Counted from the first letter of the stretch, positions 46,614-57,815 are shown. The stretch: DNA of 64,000 nucleotides from Meconema thalassinum (GCA_946902985.2 OX336391.1:195674289-195738288), one strand, 5' to 3'. The notes: generated by a model not told the origin, from the sequence alone. Program-made: numbers and translations.

Positions 46614-49600
46614 TGTACCCGTTCGTCCTGGGGATGCGATGACCCATCTGCTATAACATCGCATTCCTGGAGTTCCAGGACAGAGCGGAGTTAAATGAAC
46701 CTCTAGTCAAATAAGGAATGTGTCGGAAATTCAGCTGAGTTCTCGAAAAAGCAGTGGGTGTCACGAGACAAAGTATCTCTAGGGTCGTTACGGGCTTAAG
46801 TTTAATAAAAATAATGCAAATATAAATGGGCGCCATCAACTGAATTCCTAGCAAACCACTTCCTTTCCGGATAAGCCTTACTCAAGACAAGGAAAGAAAA
46901 AGGAACATCACACCATCATCAGATCACATCTAAGATAAAAACAAATTTATTTTACTTTGATAGTCAGACAGACATTTTAAATATAATTCCTACCTAAGAG
47001 TATGGTCGAATGCCAAAGTTAAATTGTCATTGTCCAAAAATCGAACCATCTCTTTTCTAATCCAAAATTATTTTTATCCACATAACAAGAAAAATTTATA
47101 AAGTTCTCTTGGGTTCTCAGGATCACTGTAGCACTATGTCTTTCGTCACTGACATTTGTGAAACCTGAGACCTAATTTCTCTTTAATTTAACATCAATGT
47201 GGATTTAATAAAGTTATTAATCTGTCTAAACATACACATATTATAATCACACATATTAAATATCACGTAATTTATGGTTTGCATGGCATAATTTGAATGT
47301 TGAACATGTTAATCAAATGCTCCTAAACATCGAATAATTAATTTACACTATTTACATCGTCATTAACAATCTCTTATCTGTGAATTACAGAAAATTCAAA
47401 TTCTCATTGGTCATCGTTATCGTCATCATCAAAATTAAATATTTCTCACATTAATTCTCACTTCAAAATTCTACATATTCCTGTCAGAATTCTTAATTCA
47501 TCACCATTACATCATTTAAATTCTCAACTCAAGTTGCAATTCCTTCAAATTATATCTCAATTAAATTTATTTAATTCCATATAAATTCATTAATCATCAG
47601 CTTCTTTAATTAATTATCACCTTCTAATTCAGTTATTCATCATCATTACAATCGTCTATTAATTTATTTCAATCAGTTTATTTATTCAATCTTTAATTCA
47701 TCCATTTATTTAATTCATTGATTTATTCCAAAATTTAATTTATCAACTTATTTAAATTTCAATCATCTGGTTATTTAGTTTTTCATTATTTCATCTAGTC
47801 ATTCTGATTTTTATTTCATTAGGTCAGATCGTTAATATGCTTAAATCTCAGATTATTATTTCGTTAATTATTATTTTCAGAAAATCTTGTATTATCAACT
47901 TCATTTATTTGTTTAATTTCCTAACAAATTGTTTAATATGGTTTATAGAACGTTGTCTTACAGTTTTATCACTTCCAAGTTATATCTCGTATTTAATTTA
48001 TCATGCCAAAAATATAATTGTCTCCACGACATCACGTTGGATCTAACTATCCACAACGACATTACATTTCTTCAATACTTCAAATATCACATTTGAATAC
48101 AACAATTACTCCACAAAACTCCATAAATATTCAGCACATACAGCATGAATCTCAACAAATACGCTAGACTGGGTACGACGACCTCATGTCTGCCTCAAAA
48201 TACATTATCAACGTTGCAACTATCACATGGCAACTTCCACAAAATGCCTATCACAAACTCCACTTAACCATGTTGCATGATCTACAAAAATACATAACTG
48301 GCTTCAAATTATCAACGCACACAAACTCCAATAACTGTAATTACTCTGATCACATCTAGACAACTCCTTAAACAATTGGAAAAATATTACTTCAGTAATT
48401 TAAGATCTGCTTTCAAATAGCATAAATTCTCTTACAATTTTCATAATTCACATCACAGAAAAAGACCAATGTGCTATAATCTCTCATATCAAAATCTGCA
48501 ATACTGATCTGCCTTAAAATAATTCTGACCATTAATGATTAATCTTACAAGATTCAATTACTTTAAATCCTTCTCAAAGTTATCAAACACAATTATAAAA
48601 ATCATCAAAATCATCAGCTGTAAAAGCTGTTAAACTGAAATTACTCTCAAAAGAGTATAGCAACAAAATATTGGATTGGCAAACAAGAATTACTAAATGC
48701 AATCCTGTTGACATTTATCGTTACTTTATTTAACAAAATTTCGACTGATATGTGACTAGTAGTTCCTTGTTTGATTCACTTATAATCTCATGTACATTCG
48801 GATGATAAAAATGAGTCCCTCAATGGCGAGTAAGATGTGTAACCACCGTACAGTCGTATAAATACGAAAGACCTCGCCCCGTCGACTTGGATGATAGTTC
48901 CCTGAACGATGGGTAAGATGAGTAGCCACCATACAATCGTATAAATACGAAGGACCCCATCTCGTAGGCTATATGAGTGAATGTACCAGATAGGAATCAA
49001 CAAGTTTCTAGTTGTCATATAAAAGCGATGTTCATTCACTAAAGTGAATAACTTCTTAATATCTCCAAACAATCCCATGGAAAAAATCCCTACTGATGAA
49101 TAATACACACTCGCTAGTATGCAATGAACTGACGAAGTAATTTTTGATAATCAATTGCAGATCACGAGTTCGAAATACTCGTTACACAAAAAAAAACTAT
49201 TCATGAAAAATATCCTAGCTGGAAAAATGTCTAAAAGACCAAACATCTGCTTAATAAAGCCAAACAATGGTGAGAATTTCGTATAATGATGCCTGCCATA
49301 TCATATGGTCACTCCATATTCTAGCAAATTCGAAGTATATAAATTCAAACCAGGTCTTAATAATCGTATCACTCCTATTAGAAAAATATACATGTGTGCC
49401 CAGTATTCATGAAAATAATCGTATCAGGTAGTTATAACTCTTACAGTACCTTTCATAATCAGCTGTAATTAAATTTCCAAGATCGTCGATTTTCCCTACA
49501 TAAAGAATTTCTCGAAAGATCGGCGTGAATATCATTCCATACATGAAATGACGATTGCCTTCGAAATCCCAAGTGAATCAGCTGGTGGACTCCTCTCGTC

Positions 49601-50735
49601 AGGAATCGAATCCATCGCTCTGCGGAGCCATCTTGTCTCTATCGGCGTCTACTCTGACATGTTGAACTTCGGATTACCCATAGCGGATATTGTCCAACTC
49701 CTCTCGAAAAAGTTCATGGAAACAGCGGACCCCCTACTCCTCTTCTAAGTTACGCCACTGTTCCGTTAAATGTTCAGTTTGAGTATTGAAAGTTCAATCT
49801 CAAATGACTGCTAAGTCTCACTTTCGTAAAATAAAATTTTACTTGAGAGTGTTCAAGTTTACGAAACACCCTGTAGTTGTCTGTATTAGGTAATTCATGA
49901 AACTGCATAAGAAATAAATCTCATTAATGCACGATCTAATGTTCATCAGTGCCTATGCTAACAACATTCCGTTTACTTGAAATAGTTAAAGTAACTTTGA
50001 ATGCGTTATAGAAAAGCATAGTCATAAAGTTATTCATAAAAGCTGTGTTCAAACTGCGTTGAAATGTAGCTCGTAATAAAGTCTCCAACTACTTGCAGTG
50101 CGGTTCTAACATATCCCGGCCGTCTGTGATTGCTTCCTCGGCCAGCCCGCCTGGATCAATGACCCGCTTGGCCTTCGCTGCTCGGCGATGCAGAAACTGT
50201 CGCCTACACTCTGCCGTGACAGTTTCGGTATGTTACGTGACCTTCACTGTGCGTCTCGCTTGCGCTATAGAGCTGCTCCTACCTGCTCGTCTGTCTGAGC
50301 TCAACTGAACTTGCTTGCACTGTCCTCTCGCTTATCAGCTTGGCGCAGGCACGTGGTGTAGTCCCCCACCACTGTGCTCTCGCGTCACGATCATAGTCTC
50401 GAACCCACATCATCTCGGCTGTTCCGTTATAAAATAACTTAAGGGTTATCTGACTTCCATAAAATTATTTCCACAAATAATGCATGTTATATATCCTCTT
50501 CTAAGATGTTTAATTACCATAATTCCATAAATATTTCAATAAAGCTTCACATCTTTATCCATAATTCTATCTTCTCACAGATGTCAATGCCTCCTTGATT
50601 CTAGACCTCCTACGTCATCTTGACATTCTTCTTGACGCGATCGGTGCGCTATCTTTTCTTAACTCTTCCCAAAACCTCAACTACAGCTTAATGTCTGCTG
50701 GCGTAGCCGATAGCCTAAACTAGGTATCGGGTACA
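46614..50735 (-). repeat. 5' LTR of the gypsy-like element (4122 bp)
   Basis: Its TGTACCCG and CGGGTACA ends are identical to those of the other LTR. As the 5' copy for a minus-strand element it should carry the promoter, but no TATA/initiator pair stood out. It is near-identical to 36344-40464. Confidence 0.95.
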
Positions 50736-50739
50736 GTAT

Positions 50740-50865
50740 CTATTTATGAATTTATCTATTTTCTATTTATCAATGTAAATATGTCTCTATTGATCTATTT
50801 ATCTATTTACCTTTTTGCTATTTACCTATTTAAATATTTATATATTTATTTACTTACTTGTTTTG
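50740..50865 (+). repeat. (TATT/TATC)n microsatellite, right part of the split tract
   Basis: ATCTATTTATC-type units continue the tract that ends at 36343, showing the pre-insertion arrangement. Confidence 0.8.
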
Positions 50866-52260
50866 AATTTTGATACTAAAACACCTTAATGTCACCCTTT
50901 ACAGTGGAGGAAATGATGAGTCTGCAACATTGGTTCAACTAACGATATCAAGTATGATAAAGAGGACTCTACATGGAACCAACGATCCAATATCCCCGTA
51001 TACAACGAAACGACAAGCAGTGGACCGCAAAGAATGCGTCACCCGACAAGTATTGCCTTCACTACTGACATTTGATTCGAATTGAACATTCCAGATCAAT
51101 AACAATCTTCCTCCACACAAGAAAGTGTAAAAATATTCCTCTCCGTCTTCAATTCTAGTCCGGGAATGCTTTGTCTCGCGTTGATACTGTACGTTCTCTG
51201 CGTCAAAACACATCACAGTGTGATATGGCAGGGAACCGCTGTCATGATTGAATTTTCTGGATCACTTCAATCTCAAGATATTGCAAGTGATACATGGGGT
51301 TCTTATGCAGTTTTGCTTCATCGATTGCCACAATGGAGGGGTCTGTGGCGGAGACCTGCCTGAAGGAAGTAATAAAAGTTCAAGACCACTCGGGGCATGA
51401 TGGGGTTTAGTAGTCATGCGACTTGACTTCCACAAAGGTGAACCAAATTCGGTTCCCGTTTAATGTATATGGGTTTCCGAAAGTAAAATGCCACGTAAAA
51501 AGGAATTCAGTGGTTTAGACAGTAGTAACGAGATGAATGGTTACGTAAAACTACAAGCCTTCTTCCTTCCTTTATTCAAACAGCAGTGTTCTACTGAAGT
51601 TTAGTGGAGTAGCGTAGCTACAGGGGTGGCCAAATTATTATGATAAAGCTGAATAAAACCAGTTTCTTTAATGTAAATTAAGGTAATAAATTGCAACTGG
51701 GCATTTTAATTGTGACAGAAAGTCATTCTCTTGTAGGATATTAACATATTTAACCGATGTACACATTCCTTAAATTGGTTATCGTGGCATCATAACAAGA
51801 TCAATATTTTTTGGTAGGCAATTGATATGAAGAAAACTTCGACGTGTTGCAACCCTACGCCCGTTTTCCGTGTGTAACTAGTTATTTTTAAATGTTTTGT
51901 ATACTTTTAGAAGACAGTAGACGTATCAAATCGTTATTTAAGTACGCTTCGTAAATTAAATCAATTTCTAGCCTCGTTAGCTTAATTGGCGACCGAAGAC
52001 TGTGGGTAGGATTTCACAAAAAAAAAAAAATTCATTGTCATCAGCTTACAGGAAATCGGTATATTCATGAGGATTCAATGATATCCTAGTAGTTTATGGT
52101 CCTTAGAGAGAGAGAGTGTGTGTTTTCACCTCAAATAAAATGATGCATTGTGATACAATATCGCAATTTGCGATAAAGATTTCTATTTTGTTCAGCTTTA
52201 CCATACTAATTTGGCGTTCACTAAACACTTATTGTGCCAGGGTGTCGATTTATAGGCCAA
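50866..52260. other. No supported gene
   Basis: Mixed-composition sequence. A short tRNA-like string, 'cctcgttagcttaattggcg', followed by an A run at 51972-52030 could be a decayed tRNA-derived element, but no box B is visible. Other open frames are short. Confidence 0.35.
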
Positions 52261-52268
52261 GGGAACTT

Positions 52269-52650
52269 CTGATAAATACGACTCGGTTGATCTGTCAGCT
52301 CAATTTTTAATTTTTTAAATTATTATTTTCAGCCACCAGCGCTGGCACCGGTTGTAACCAAGACAATGGGGAATGATTCTATCTCTGGTTATGTGGATAT
52401 GCTTAAGCTCCGTGAATAATTTTGTGAGGTTTGAAGCCATTTTTTCACTGTTGCCTTAGTAAACAATAGTTTAGAGCTTTTCAGTCGGTCAACACGAAAG
52501 TACCCAAAAGTTCTGGGTTATGCCCTACGACTCGGTTGATCTGTCAGCTCAATTTTCATTTTTTAAATTATTATTTCCAGGCACGCAGCGCTGTCATAAC
52601 CCAGATCTTTTGGGTACGTTCGTGTTGACCGACTGAAAAGCACTAAATCC
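52269..52650. repeat. R52 repeat cluster: direct and inverted copies
   Basis: 'cgactcggttgatctgtcag' plus 'ctcaattttt' occurs at about 52281 and 52530. The 48-base arm around 'cagtcggtcaacacgaaagt' and 'acccaaaagt' (52477-52525) is inverted at 52592-52640. The first half is also present at 35797-35900. The arms could form a strong hairpin with a loop of about 70 bp. Confidence 0.65.
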
Positions 52651-53289
52651 TTGTCCGTGAATAATATTGTATTCACAAAAGGTATTCATTGAACATGCTG
52701 TTGAGTCAGCTAGACTGTGCTGGATGTCACAAGCTTTGAACAAAACGTATTTATTACTTTTATCAAGGTTAATATAATTTCTTCTGTTACCAATTTAACA
52801 GAGCTAACGTATTTCAGTTTGTTATATATTGTGGTTTTAGGTGATGGAACAGCGAGTTTTCTGCCCCTGTATTTGAGTTTCACTCCGTATGTCTCCATAT
52901 AGCTTGGCTTACGATATATCGGCAGCTCTGAGGTGAGACCATAGCCACGTTTCCTGTCATGCCTTGTCAGGTTCAGCTGATGTTTTGGTAGGCCTCAACT
53001 GCACCGAGAGCTATTACGGCATGTGTGCTACAGGAAGCTGTAGGGCTCATTTGGAGGAACTAGGGTAAATCTTCCGGCAAAAGTGACGAAGAACAATGTT
53101 TACAATAATAGGATGTTCAGGTATTTATGGGAGGGACCGAAGTTAATTTCAGGTGCGGTGAAGGAAGTTCCATATCGTAAAACTGGAGTACACTACTGTA
53201 AAACGTTCTTTAAGTTCAAAAAGTAATGGAATTGAAGGTTACTTGGGAAATGAGATCAAAGTTACATAAAGCGAATTCTACAATATTAT

Positions 53290-53560
53290 TATTATTAGGG
53301 GTTTGGTCACACTGGTGATCAGCTCAGTGTAGTTAGATGAGTGTTCAATTATTTGATAACCTGTATTGCTGTGATGACTGCTCTAAGATAGTGTGTGTAA
53401 TTGTATTGGGGACAGGGGTAAGGGAGGTGCCACGAGACTTGAAGTAAGATAATATCCCAGCAATTGCTTGGAGAAGGGAGGAAAAAAACGTGGAATATCC
53501 CCGCTCAGATTGCCACTGTTGACGCCGGGATTCGAACCTGCCATGGTGCAATATTTAAGG
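53290..53560 (-). mobile_element. SINE, family F (tRNA-like head, AAT tail)
   Basis: On the minus strand 'gccctgctgcgtagccatga' and box B GGTTCGAATCCCGGCG form the head. The body runs left to an (AAT)n tail at 53280-53297. The head differs from those of families A-E. Two overlapping short open frames are not genes. Confidence 0.55.
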
Positions 53561-53785
53561 ATCATGGCTACGCAGCAGGGCGCAAATTTTACAGGAGAGA
53601 AAATTAAAAGTTCGGTGACTCACATTCAACAGAGTTACCGGACTATAGAATTTATGTCTTGCTAATATCAAAGAAAATGCGCATTACTTTTACTACTTAT
53701 TCAGTAAATATTGCTATGAAATGTTTTAAAGTAATAAATACAAAATATTAATTGAAGTTCCTCCACTACACTGAGAACATCGAGT

Positions 53786-53793
53786 TATGAACA

Positions 53794-53834
<41 letters not shown>
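53786..53834. repeat. (ATT)n microsatellite
   Basis: A pure ATT run directly abuts the left LTR end of the next element. It was probably the insertion target. Confidence 0.9.
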
Positions 53835-53835
53835 G

Positions 53836-54073
53836 TGTGGGAGCCGGATGAGGATCAAAAAGGCCGAGTATGGGATCTAGGGGGCGCAGGAGTAAGCTCA
53901 GCGCCATTGTCTGAGAATAAGAAGAAGAGAAGCAATATTCCGAGTTCCGACGAGCCGCGAAACACATCCCCTTAATTCTCTACTGTATTTTAATCAGTGT
54001 CATTGTTTTAATAAATAATTCAGTTCTATATTCGATGCTTGTGAGAGTCATGATCTGGAAACCGTTTCCCACA
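53836..54073 (+). repeat. 5' LTR of the second gypsy-like element (238 bp)
   Basis: It starts TGTGGGAGCC and ends GTTTCCCACA, giving short inverted TGTGGGA/TCCCACA ends. An AATAAA signal occurs near 54010 in 'tttaataaataattc'. The length is normal for insect Ty3/gypsy LTRs. No partner LTR was found. Confidence 0.8.
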
Positions 54074-54075
54074 AA

Positions 54076-54093
54076 TGGGGGCTCGTCCGGGAT
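54076..54093 (+). promoter_or_regulatory. Primer binding site matching tRNA-Pro
   Basis: TGGGGGCTCGTCCGGGAT starts two bases after the LTR. It is the 18-base complement of the 3' end of tRNA-Pro, the same primer class used by several vertebrate gammaretroviruses. Position and sequence together make this call strong. Confidence 0.85.
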
Positions 54094-54537
54094 GGACTGA
54101 AACAACGAGTTACGACGCAATCCACGACACGAAGTACGACGCAAAATACGACTCTGGTTTCGACAAAGTGGACGGCTAATCATATATGTTGCTGTTGCCT
54201 ACGACGCTGACGACGAGACGACGTGCAGGTTTGTGAGCCCACGACGTGCGAATCTACGACGAGGATTCATAGGCTAGCAAAATTTGTTCTTCAGTTTCAG
54301 TGACAATTAGTGGTGACGTGACTACGACGAAGGTCGGATTCTAAACGACGACAGAGGATTGTGGATGTGGTAAGAGGATAGCGACTCGTCGGAGAGAAAC
54401 GACGGGAAGTGGTATTCAACGATATCACCTACAAATATCACCGGTTTGGTGAATGAGGTTAAACAGGTTTGATAGCGAGGTTTTGAGGAAGCGATATTGA
54501 CGGAATACTACTTGATACACGTGAGTAAACAAATAAG

Positions 54538-56178
54538 ATGACTACACTCGGTACAATAGATAAAATAAATAAGAACATAAGTGATGCTCCGGTCAAAGCA
54601 ATCAAAGTTTTACATAACCTCATTTTCGAGCATATACCAGACGACAGGAAGAATCGAAAGCGACTGCGAGAGTTTCCTGGATTCGATTTTGACGAAAATT
54701 CCATTGAAGAGGAAGCTAAGAAGAAATTTATCGAAGAAACATTTTCCAAGGCTGATCTGTTGCGTGTTTCTGAGATTCTTAGTACCGAGATCGGGACAAA
54801 GGAGGGAATGATTAACACCATTTGTTATTACATGAGAAATTTGGATGAACTCGCAACTAATATAGACGATGATGACGAAGATGAAGAAGACGAAGAAGAC
54901 GAAGAGAGCGAAGAGGAAGACCAGCACAGAAGGTATAGAGAACAACATAAGTTTTCATTGTCGTTCCGCGACGTAGAGGGCGCTATGAAAACATTTAACG
55001 GTAAGGATGGTTACCCAGTGAAGAAATGGATCGCAGATTTTGAGGAGACATCAATCTTGATGGGATGGAGTGAGCTGCAAAAGTTTATTTTCGCAAAGAA
55101 ATCACTCGATGGTTTAGCTAAGCTTTATATTCAATGTGAGAAAGGACTGACTTCCTGGACTGCACTGAAGAAGACCTTGAAAGAGGAGTTTTACGTGGCG
55201 GCAAGCAGTGCAGAAATTCACAAATTGTTAACCCAGCGACGAAAAAAGCGCGACGAATCTCTACAGGAATACTTTCTTGTGATGAAGGAAATCGCTAGTA
55301 GAGGTGATGTTGAGCTAGTTTCATTGTGTCAGTACGTGATTGATGGGATCGAGGACGATTCAAGATCAAAACTTCTTCTCAATGGAGCAAAAAATTCCAA
55401 AGATTTCAAGGAGAAAATGAGAAGTTATGAGATGGCAGTGAAGTCTTTGCCAAAGAAAAGCACAAAGTATAACAGTAATTTTCAAGGAAGTGCCAAGAGT
55501 GCCAACGAGAAGGACGGAAAGTGCTGGGGCAGTACAAAGAAGAAAGAGGCGAGTAGTGGAGATAGATGTTATAATTGCGGTGGATCTGGTCATAGTTCAA
55601 AGGATTGTGAGCACAAGAATAAAGGCAAGAGATGTTTCAACTGGAACGAGTTTGGCCACATTTCATCCCAGTGCAAAAAAGAGAGGAAGAACGATAAGAG
55701 GAATAATCAAGGTATCAACCTTATTGATGAAAAGAAAAGCTCCCTCAAGTTCAAAGAGGTTAGTTTGGGTCAGCAGAAACTTCAGGCACTTATCGACTGT
55801 GGCAGTCCTTATAACCTACTGCGGCAAAACATCCATAAGACCATGGGTTCCCCAGGATTGAAGAGCACGGATCTTGTTTTGAAAGGATTCGGTAATGGTT
55901 TTGTTGCTCCTCAAGGTTACTTCACAACAGTCGTTGAAGTAGACGAGCTGGAGTTCCAAACCAACGTCTATGTTGTTTCTGATGATACTATGGAGTGGGA
56001 CATGGTTATTGGTAACGATCTATTGGATCAGGGTGAGGTCATCCTGAGCAAGCAAGGAGTTACCATCAAGAAACTAGAGGTCCCAATGATGGTGATCAGG
56101 GTAGCCGACGAACAGGAATTTGATATCGAGAACTGCGTTGATGAGGAAAAAAAAGGGAACAGATCCAGGATTTGGTAG
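54538..56178 (+). CDS. gag: Gag and protease polyprotein of the second gypsy-like element
   Basis: A 546-codon frame starts at an ATG 445 bases after the primer site. An acidic linker (DDDDEDEEDEEDEESEEEDQ) lies near residues 118-138. A gag/capsid domain follows at about 150-300, including KKWIADFEETSILMGW. The first CCHC zinc knuckle (CYNCGGSGHSSKDC) is intact. The second reads CFNWNEFGHISSQC, with the second Cys replaced by Trp. The protease region has ALIDCGSPYNLL where D-T/S-G is usual. Gag would package element RNA and the protease would cut the polyprotein. The stop at 56176-56178 lies 22 bases after a slippery A run. Confidence 0.85.
   Translation: MTTLGTIDKINKNISDAPVKAIKVLHNLIFEHIPDDRKNRKRLREFPGFDFDENSIEEEAKKKFIEETFSKADLLRVSEILSTEIGTKEGMINTICYYMRNLDELATNIDDDDEDEEDEEDEESEEEDQHRRYREQHKFSLSFRDVEGAMKTFNGKDGYPVKKWIADFEETSILMGWSELQKFIFAKKSLDGLAKLYIQCEKGLTSWTALKKTLKEEFYVAASSAEIHKLLTQRRKKRDESLQEYFLVMKEIASRGDVELVSLCQYVIDGIEDDSRSKLLLNGAKNSKDFKEKMRSYEMAVKSLPKKSTKYNSNFQGSAKSANEKDGKCWGSTKKKEASSGDRCYNCGGSGHSSKDCEHKNKGKRCFNWNEFGHISSQCKKERKNDKRNNQGINLIDEKKSSLKFKEVSLGQQKLQALIDCGSPYNLLRQNIHKTMGSPGLKSTDLVLKGFGNGFVAPQGYFTTVVEVDELEFQTNVYVVSDDTMEWDMVIGNDLLDQGEVILSKQGVTIKKLEVPMMVIRVADEQEFDIENCVDEEKKGNRSRIW
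56148..56154 (+). promoter_or_regulatory. Probable -1 ribosomal frameshift site (A AAA AAA)
   Basis: In gag phase the codons are GAA AAA AAA GGG, so A_AAA_AAA is a canonical slippery heptamer inside an A8 run (56147-56154). The frame one base back is open from here into pol without a stop. It sits just before the gag stop, as expected. I did not establish a downstream pseudoknot. Confidence 0.65.
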
Positions 56179-57464
56179 CGAGATATGTACCAAAGAAGAC
56201 GAAATCTACTGATGTCAAGATGAAGATCACGTTGAAAGAAGAAAAACCGATATTTAGCAGGCCTAGACGAATGGCACCGCTTGAGAACGAGTTTGTCGAT
56301 GAGCAAGTCGAGGCGTGGCTGGAGGAAGATATCATAGAACCGAGTCAATCAGAATATACATGCCAAGTGGTGGTAGTCAAAAAGAAAAATGGAATTCCGT
56401 TCAAGATTGTGACTGACTGTATGGCATTCCAAAAGACAATGCACAAAAGGGACCTGGTCCCACGAGTAGCTACATGGGCTATGGCCTTGGAGGAGTTTGA
56501 CTATACCATCGAACACCGAACTGCAACCAGGATGAAACATGTCGATGCCCTGAGCCGATGTCCAGCAGTGATATTTGGATTCCCTGATGGCCTTGCAGCG
56601 GGGATCAAAATTGCCCAGAGAAAAGACGAAGGTTTGACAGCGATAAAAACGACACTGGAGAAAGGGCCTTACGAAAACTTCATCGTCAGAGATGGACTGC
56701 TATTTAAATTTGTTGACGGGCGAGAGACGTTGGTGGTCCCGCGGGCAATGCACCATGAAATCATCAGAGATGCACAAGAGAAGGGACACTACGCTGTTAA
56801 AAGGACTGAAGAAGACGTGAAGCAGGAATATTATATTCCAGACTTAGCCAACAAGGTGAAACGAGTCATAGCCAACTGTGTGAAGTGTCTGGTGGTTAAC
56901 AGGAAGGCAGGCAAGAAAGAAGGTTGGTTACATCCGATGTTCAAGGAGAGTGTGCCATTGCACACCTACCACATGGATCACATTGGACCACTTAAGTCTA
57001 CACACAAGGGATATGAACACATCTTCTGTGTGATAGACGCCTTCACGAAGTTCACCTGGCTGTATCCTGTGAAAACTACCAAATCGGCCCAGACGATTGA
57101 AAAGATGGAGTTTCAGAGGACGAACTTTGGAAACCCAGTTCAAGTGATCACCGACAGGGGGCCATCGTTCACCTCCCATGAGTTCCAGGACTACTGTAAA
57201 TCGCAGAGTATCAAGCACGTCTTGATCACAGCTGGACTGCCAAGAGCCAATGGTCAAATCGAGAGAGTCAACTCAGCAGTGACAAAGATCATCGCTAAAC
57301 TTAGCATTGACGATCCAACAAAATGGTACAAGGTTGTACCATCCGTCCAACGAGCTATCAACTCTACGTTCCAGAGGAGCATCGGAATGTCACCTTTCGA
57401 GCTGCTGACAGGAGTCAGAATGCACAACCAAAATGATCTACGTATAGTGCAAATAAATGAATGA
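56172..57464 (+). CDS. pol: Pol of the second gypsy-like element, RT/RNase H deleted, integrase kept
   Basis: This 430-codon frame opens at an ATG inside gag, but expression is more likely by -1 frameshift near 56150. Residues about 1-75 are the RT N-terminal part, ending at VVVVKKKNG. The next residues, FKIVTDCMAFQKT, belong to the end of RNase H, so the RT palm with its YxDD motif and most of RNase H are lost. HRTATRMKHVDALSR follows. Integrase is complete through its core: zinc finger H..H and C..C (NCVKCLV) near 195-245, then D in HMDHIGPL, D in ITDRGPSF and E in GQIERVN with 35 residues between the last two. The C-terminus is cut short at 57464. Confidence 0.85.
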   Translation: MVARYVPKKTKSTDVKMKITLKEEKPIFSRPRRMAPLENEFVDEQVEAWLEEDIIEPSQSEYTCQVVVVKKKNGIPFKIVTDCMAFQKTMHKRDLVPRVATWAMALEEFDYTIEHRTATRMKHVDALSRCPAVIFGFPDGLAAGIKIAQRKDEGLTAIKTTLEKGPYENFIVRDGLLFKFVDGRETLVVPRAMHHEIIRDAQEKGHYAVKRTEEDVKQEYYIPDLANKVKRVIANCVKCLVVNRKAGKKEGWLHPMFKESVPLHTYHMDHIGPLKSTHKGYEHIFCVIDAFTKFTWLYPVKTTKSAQTIEKMEFQRTNFGNPVQVITDRGPSFTSHEFQDYCKSQSIKHVLITAGLPRANGQIERVNSAVTKIIAKLSIDDPTKWYKVVPSVQRAINSTFQRSIGMSPFELLTGVRMHNQNDLRIVQINE

Positions 57465-57545
57465 ATGAATGAATGAAGTCCTGCAACCTTGACCTCAGCA
57501 GGCGAGAAAGTTACCGCTGCCCCATGCAGCTAGTCATACAAGTAG
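57450..57545 (-). mobile_element. SINE D-type head with CATT tail
   Basis: On the minus strand 'gctgcatggggcagcggtaa' and 'ctgaggtcaaggttgcagga' resemble the SINE D head at 11215-11410. A short (CATT)n run ends it against the truncated pol. It may mark how the element lost its 3' end. Confidence 0.4.
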
Positions 57546-57815
57546 CATTCAACAGAAAGAGAATTGCCCGCATTAGTGACAAATTGCGCTATGATTTCAT
57601 AAATTTCTGCGATTGAACATACAGGGACTTTGTTTTATATGAGACGGGGGTTCTCGCTCGCCCGTTCGCCCGCGTTGCGAGCCTGTCTCCCGCCAGGCAC
57701 TTTGTCGTAATGCGGCGCTCGCGCGGCACTGAGTCATAGAGCATATGAATTTGTACCTAAATTTGTACTTGAATGTGATTGTTGACCAATTTTTTTACAA
57801 ACTGACTTAGGCCTA
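57546..57815. other. No feature recognised
   Basis: G+C-rich bases at 57645-57735 ('ttctcgctcgcccgttcgcc') stand out from the A+T-rich surroundings, but no motif or open frame was recognised. Confidence 0.3.

Larger units (their letters stand above)
36344..50735 (-). mobile_element. Complete Ty3/gypsy-like LTR retrotransposon with 4.1-kb LTRs
   Basis: Two direct LTRs (36344-40464 and 46614-50735) bound by TGTACCCG...CGGGTACA enclose a 6.15-kb interior, with 4-bp duplications GTAT at 36340-36343 and 50736-50739. On the minus strand the order is 5' LTR, gag, protease, RT, RNase H, integrase, 3' LTR, the Ty3/gypsy order. Only about 100 bp separates pol from the 3' LTR, so there is no env. A purine run (GGGAGAGA on the minus strand) abuts the 3' LTR as a likely polypurine tract. 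I could not match a primer binding site to a known tRNA. Confidence 0.95.
53836..57464 (+). mobile_element. Ty3/gypsy-like element, 3'-truncated, with RT deletion
   Basis: The order is a 238-bp 5' LTR, a tRNA-Pro-type primer site, gag with zinc knuckles and protease, and then pol in the -1 frame. Pol lacks most of RT and RNase H but keeps integrase. Coding stops at 57464 in an AATG run next to a SINE D head. No 3' LTR occurs downstream in the window, so the 3' end is missing and the copy cannot move by itself. Confidence 0.9.

Noticed and set aside
51972..52030. tRNA-like string followed by an A run
   Set aside because: Only a box A-like piece is visible and no box B, so a tRNA or SINE call is not supported.
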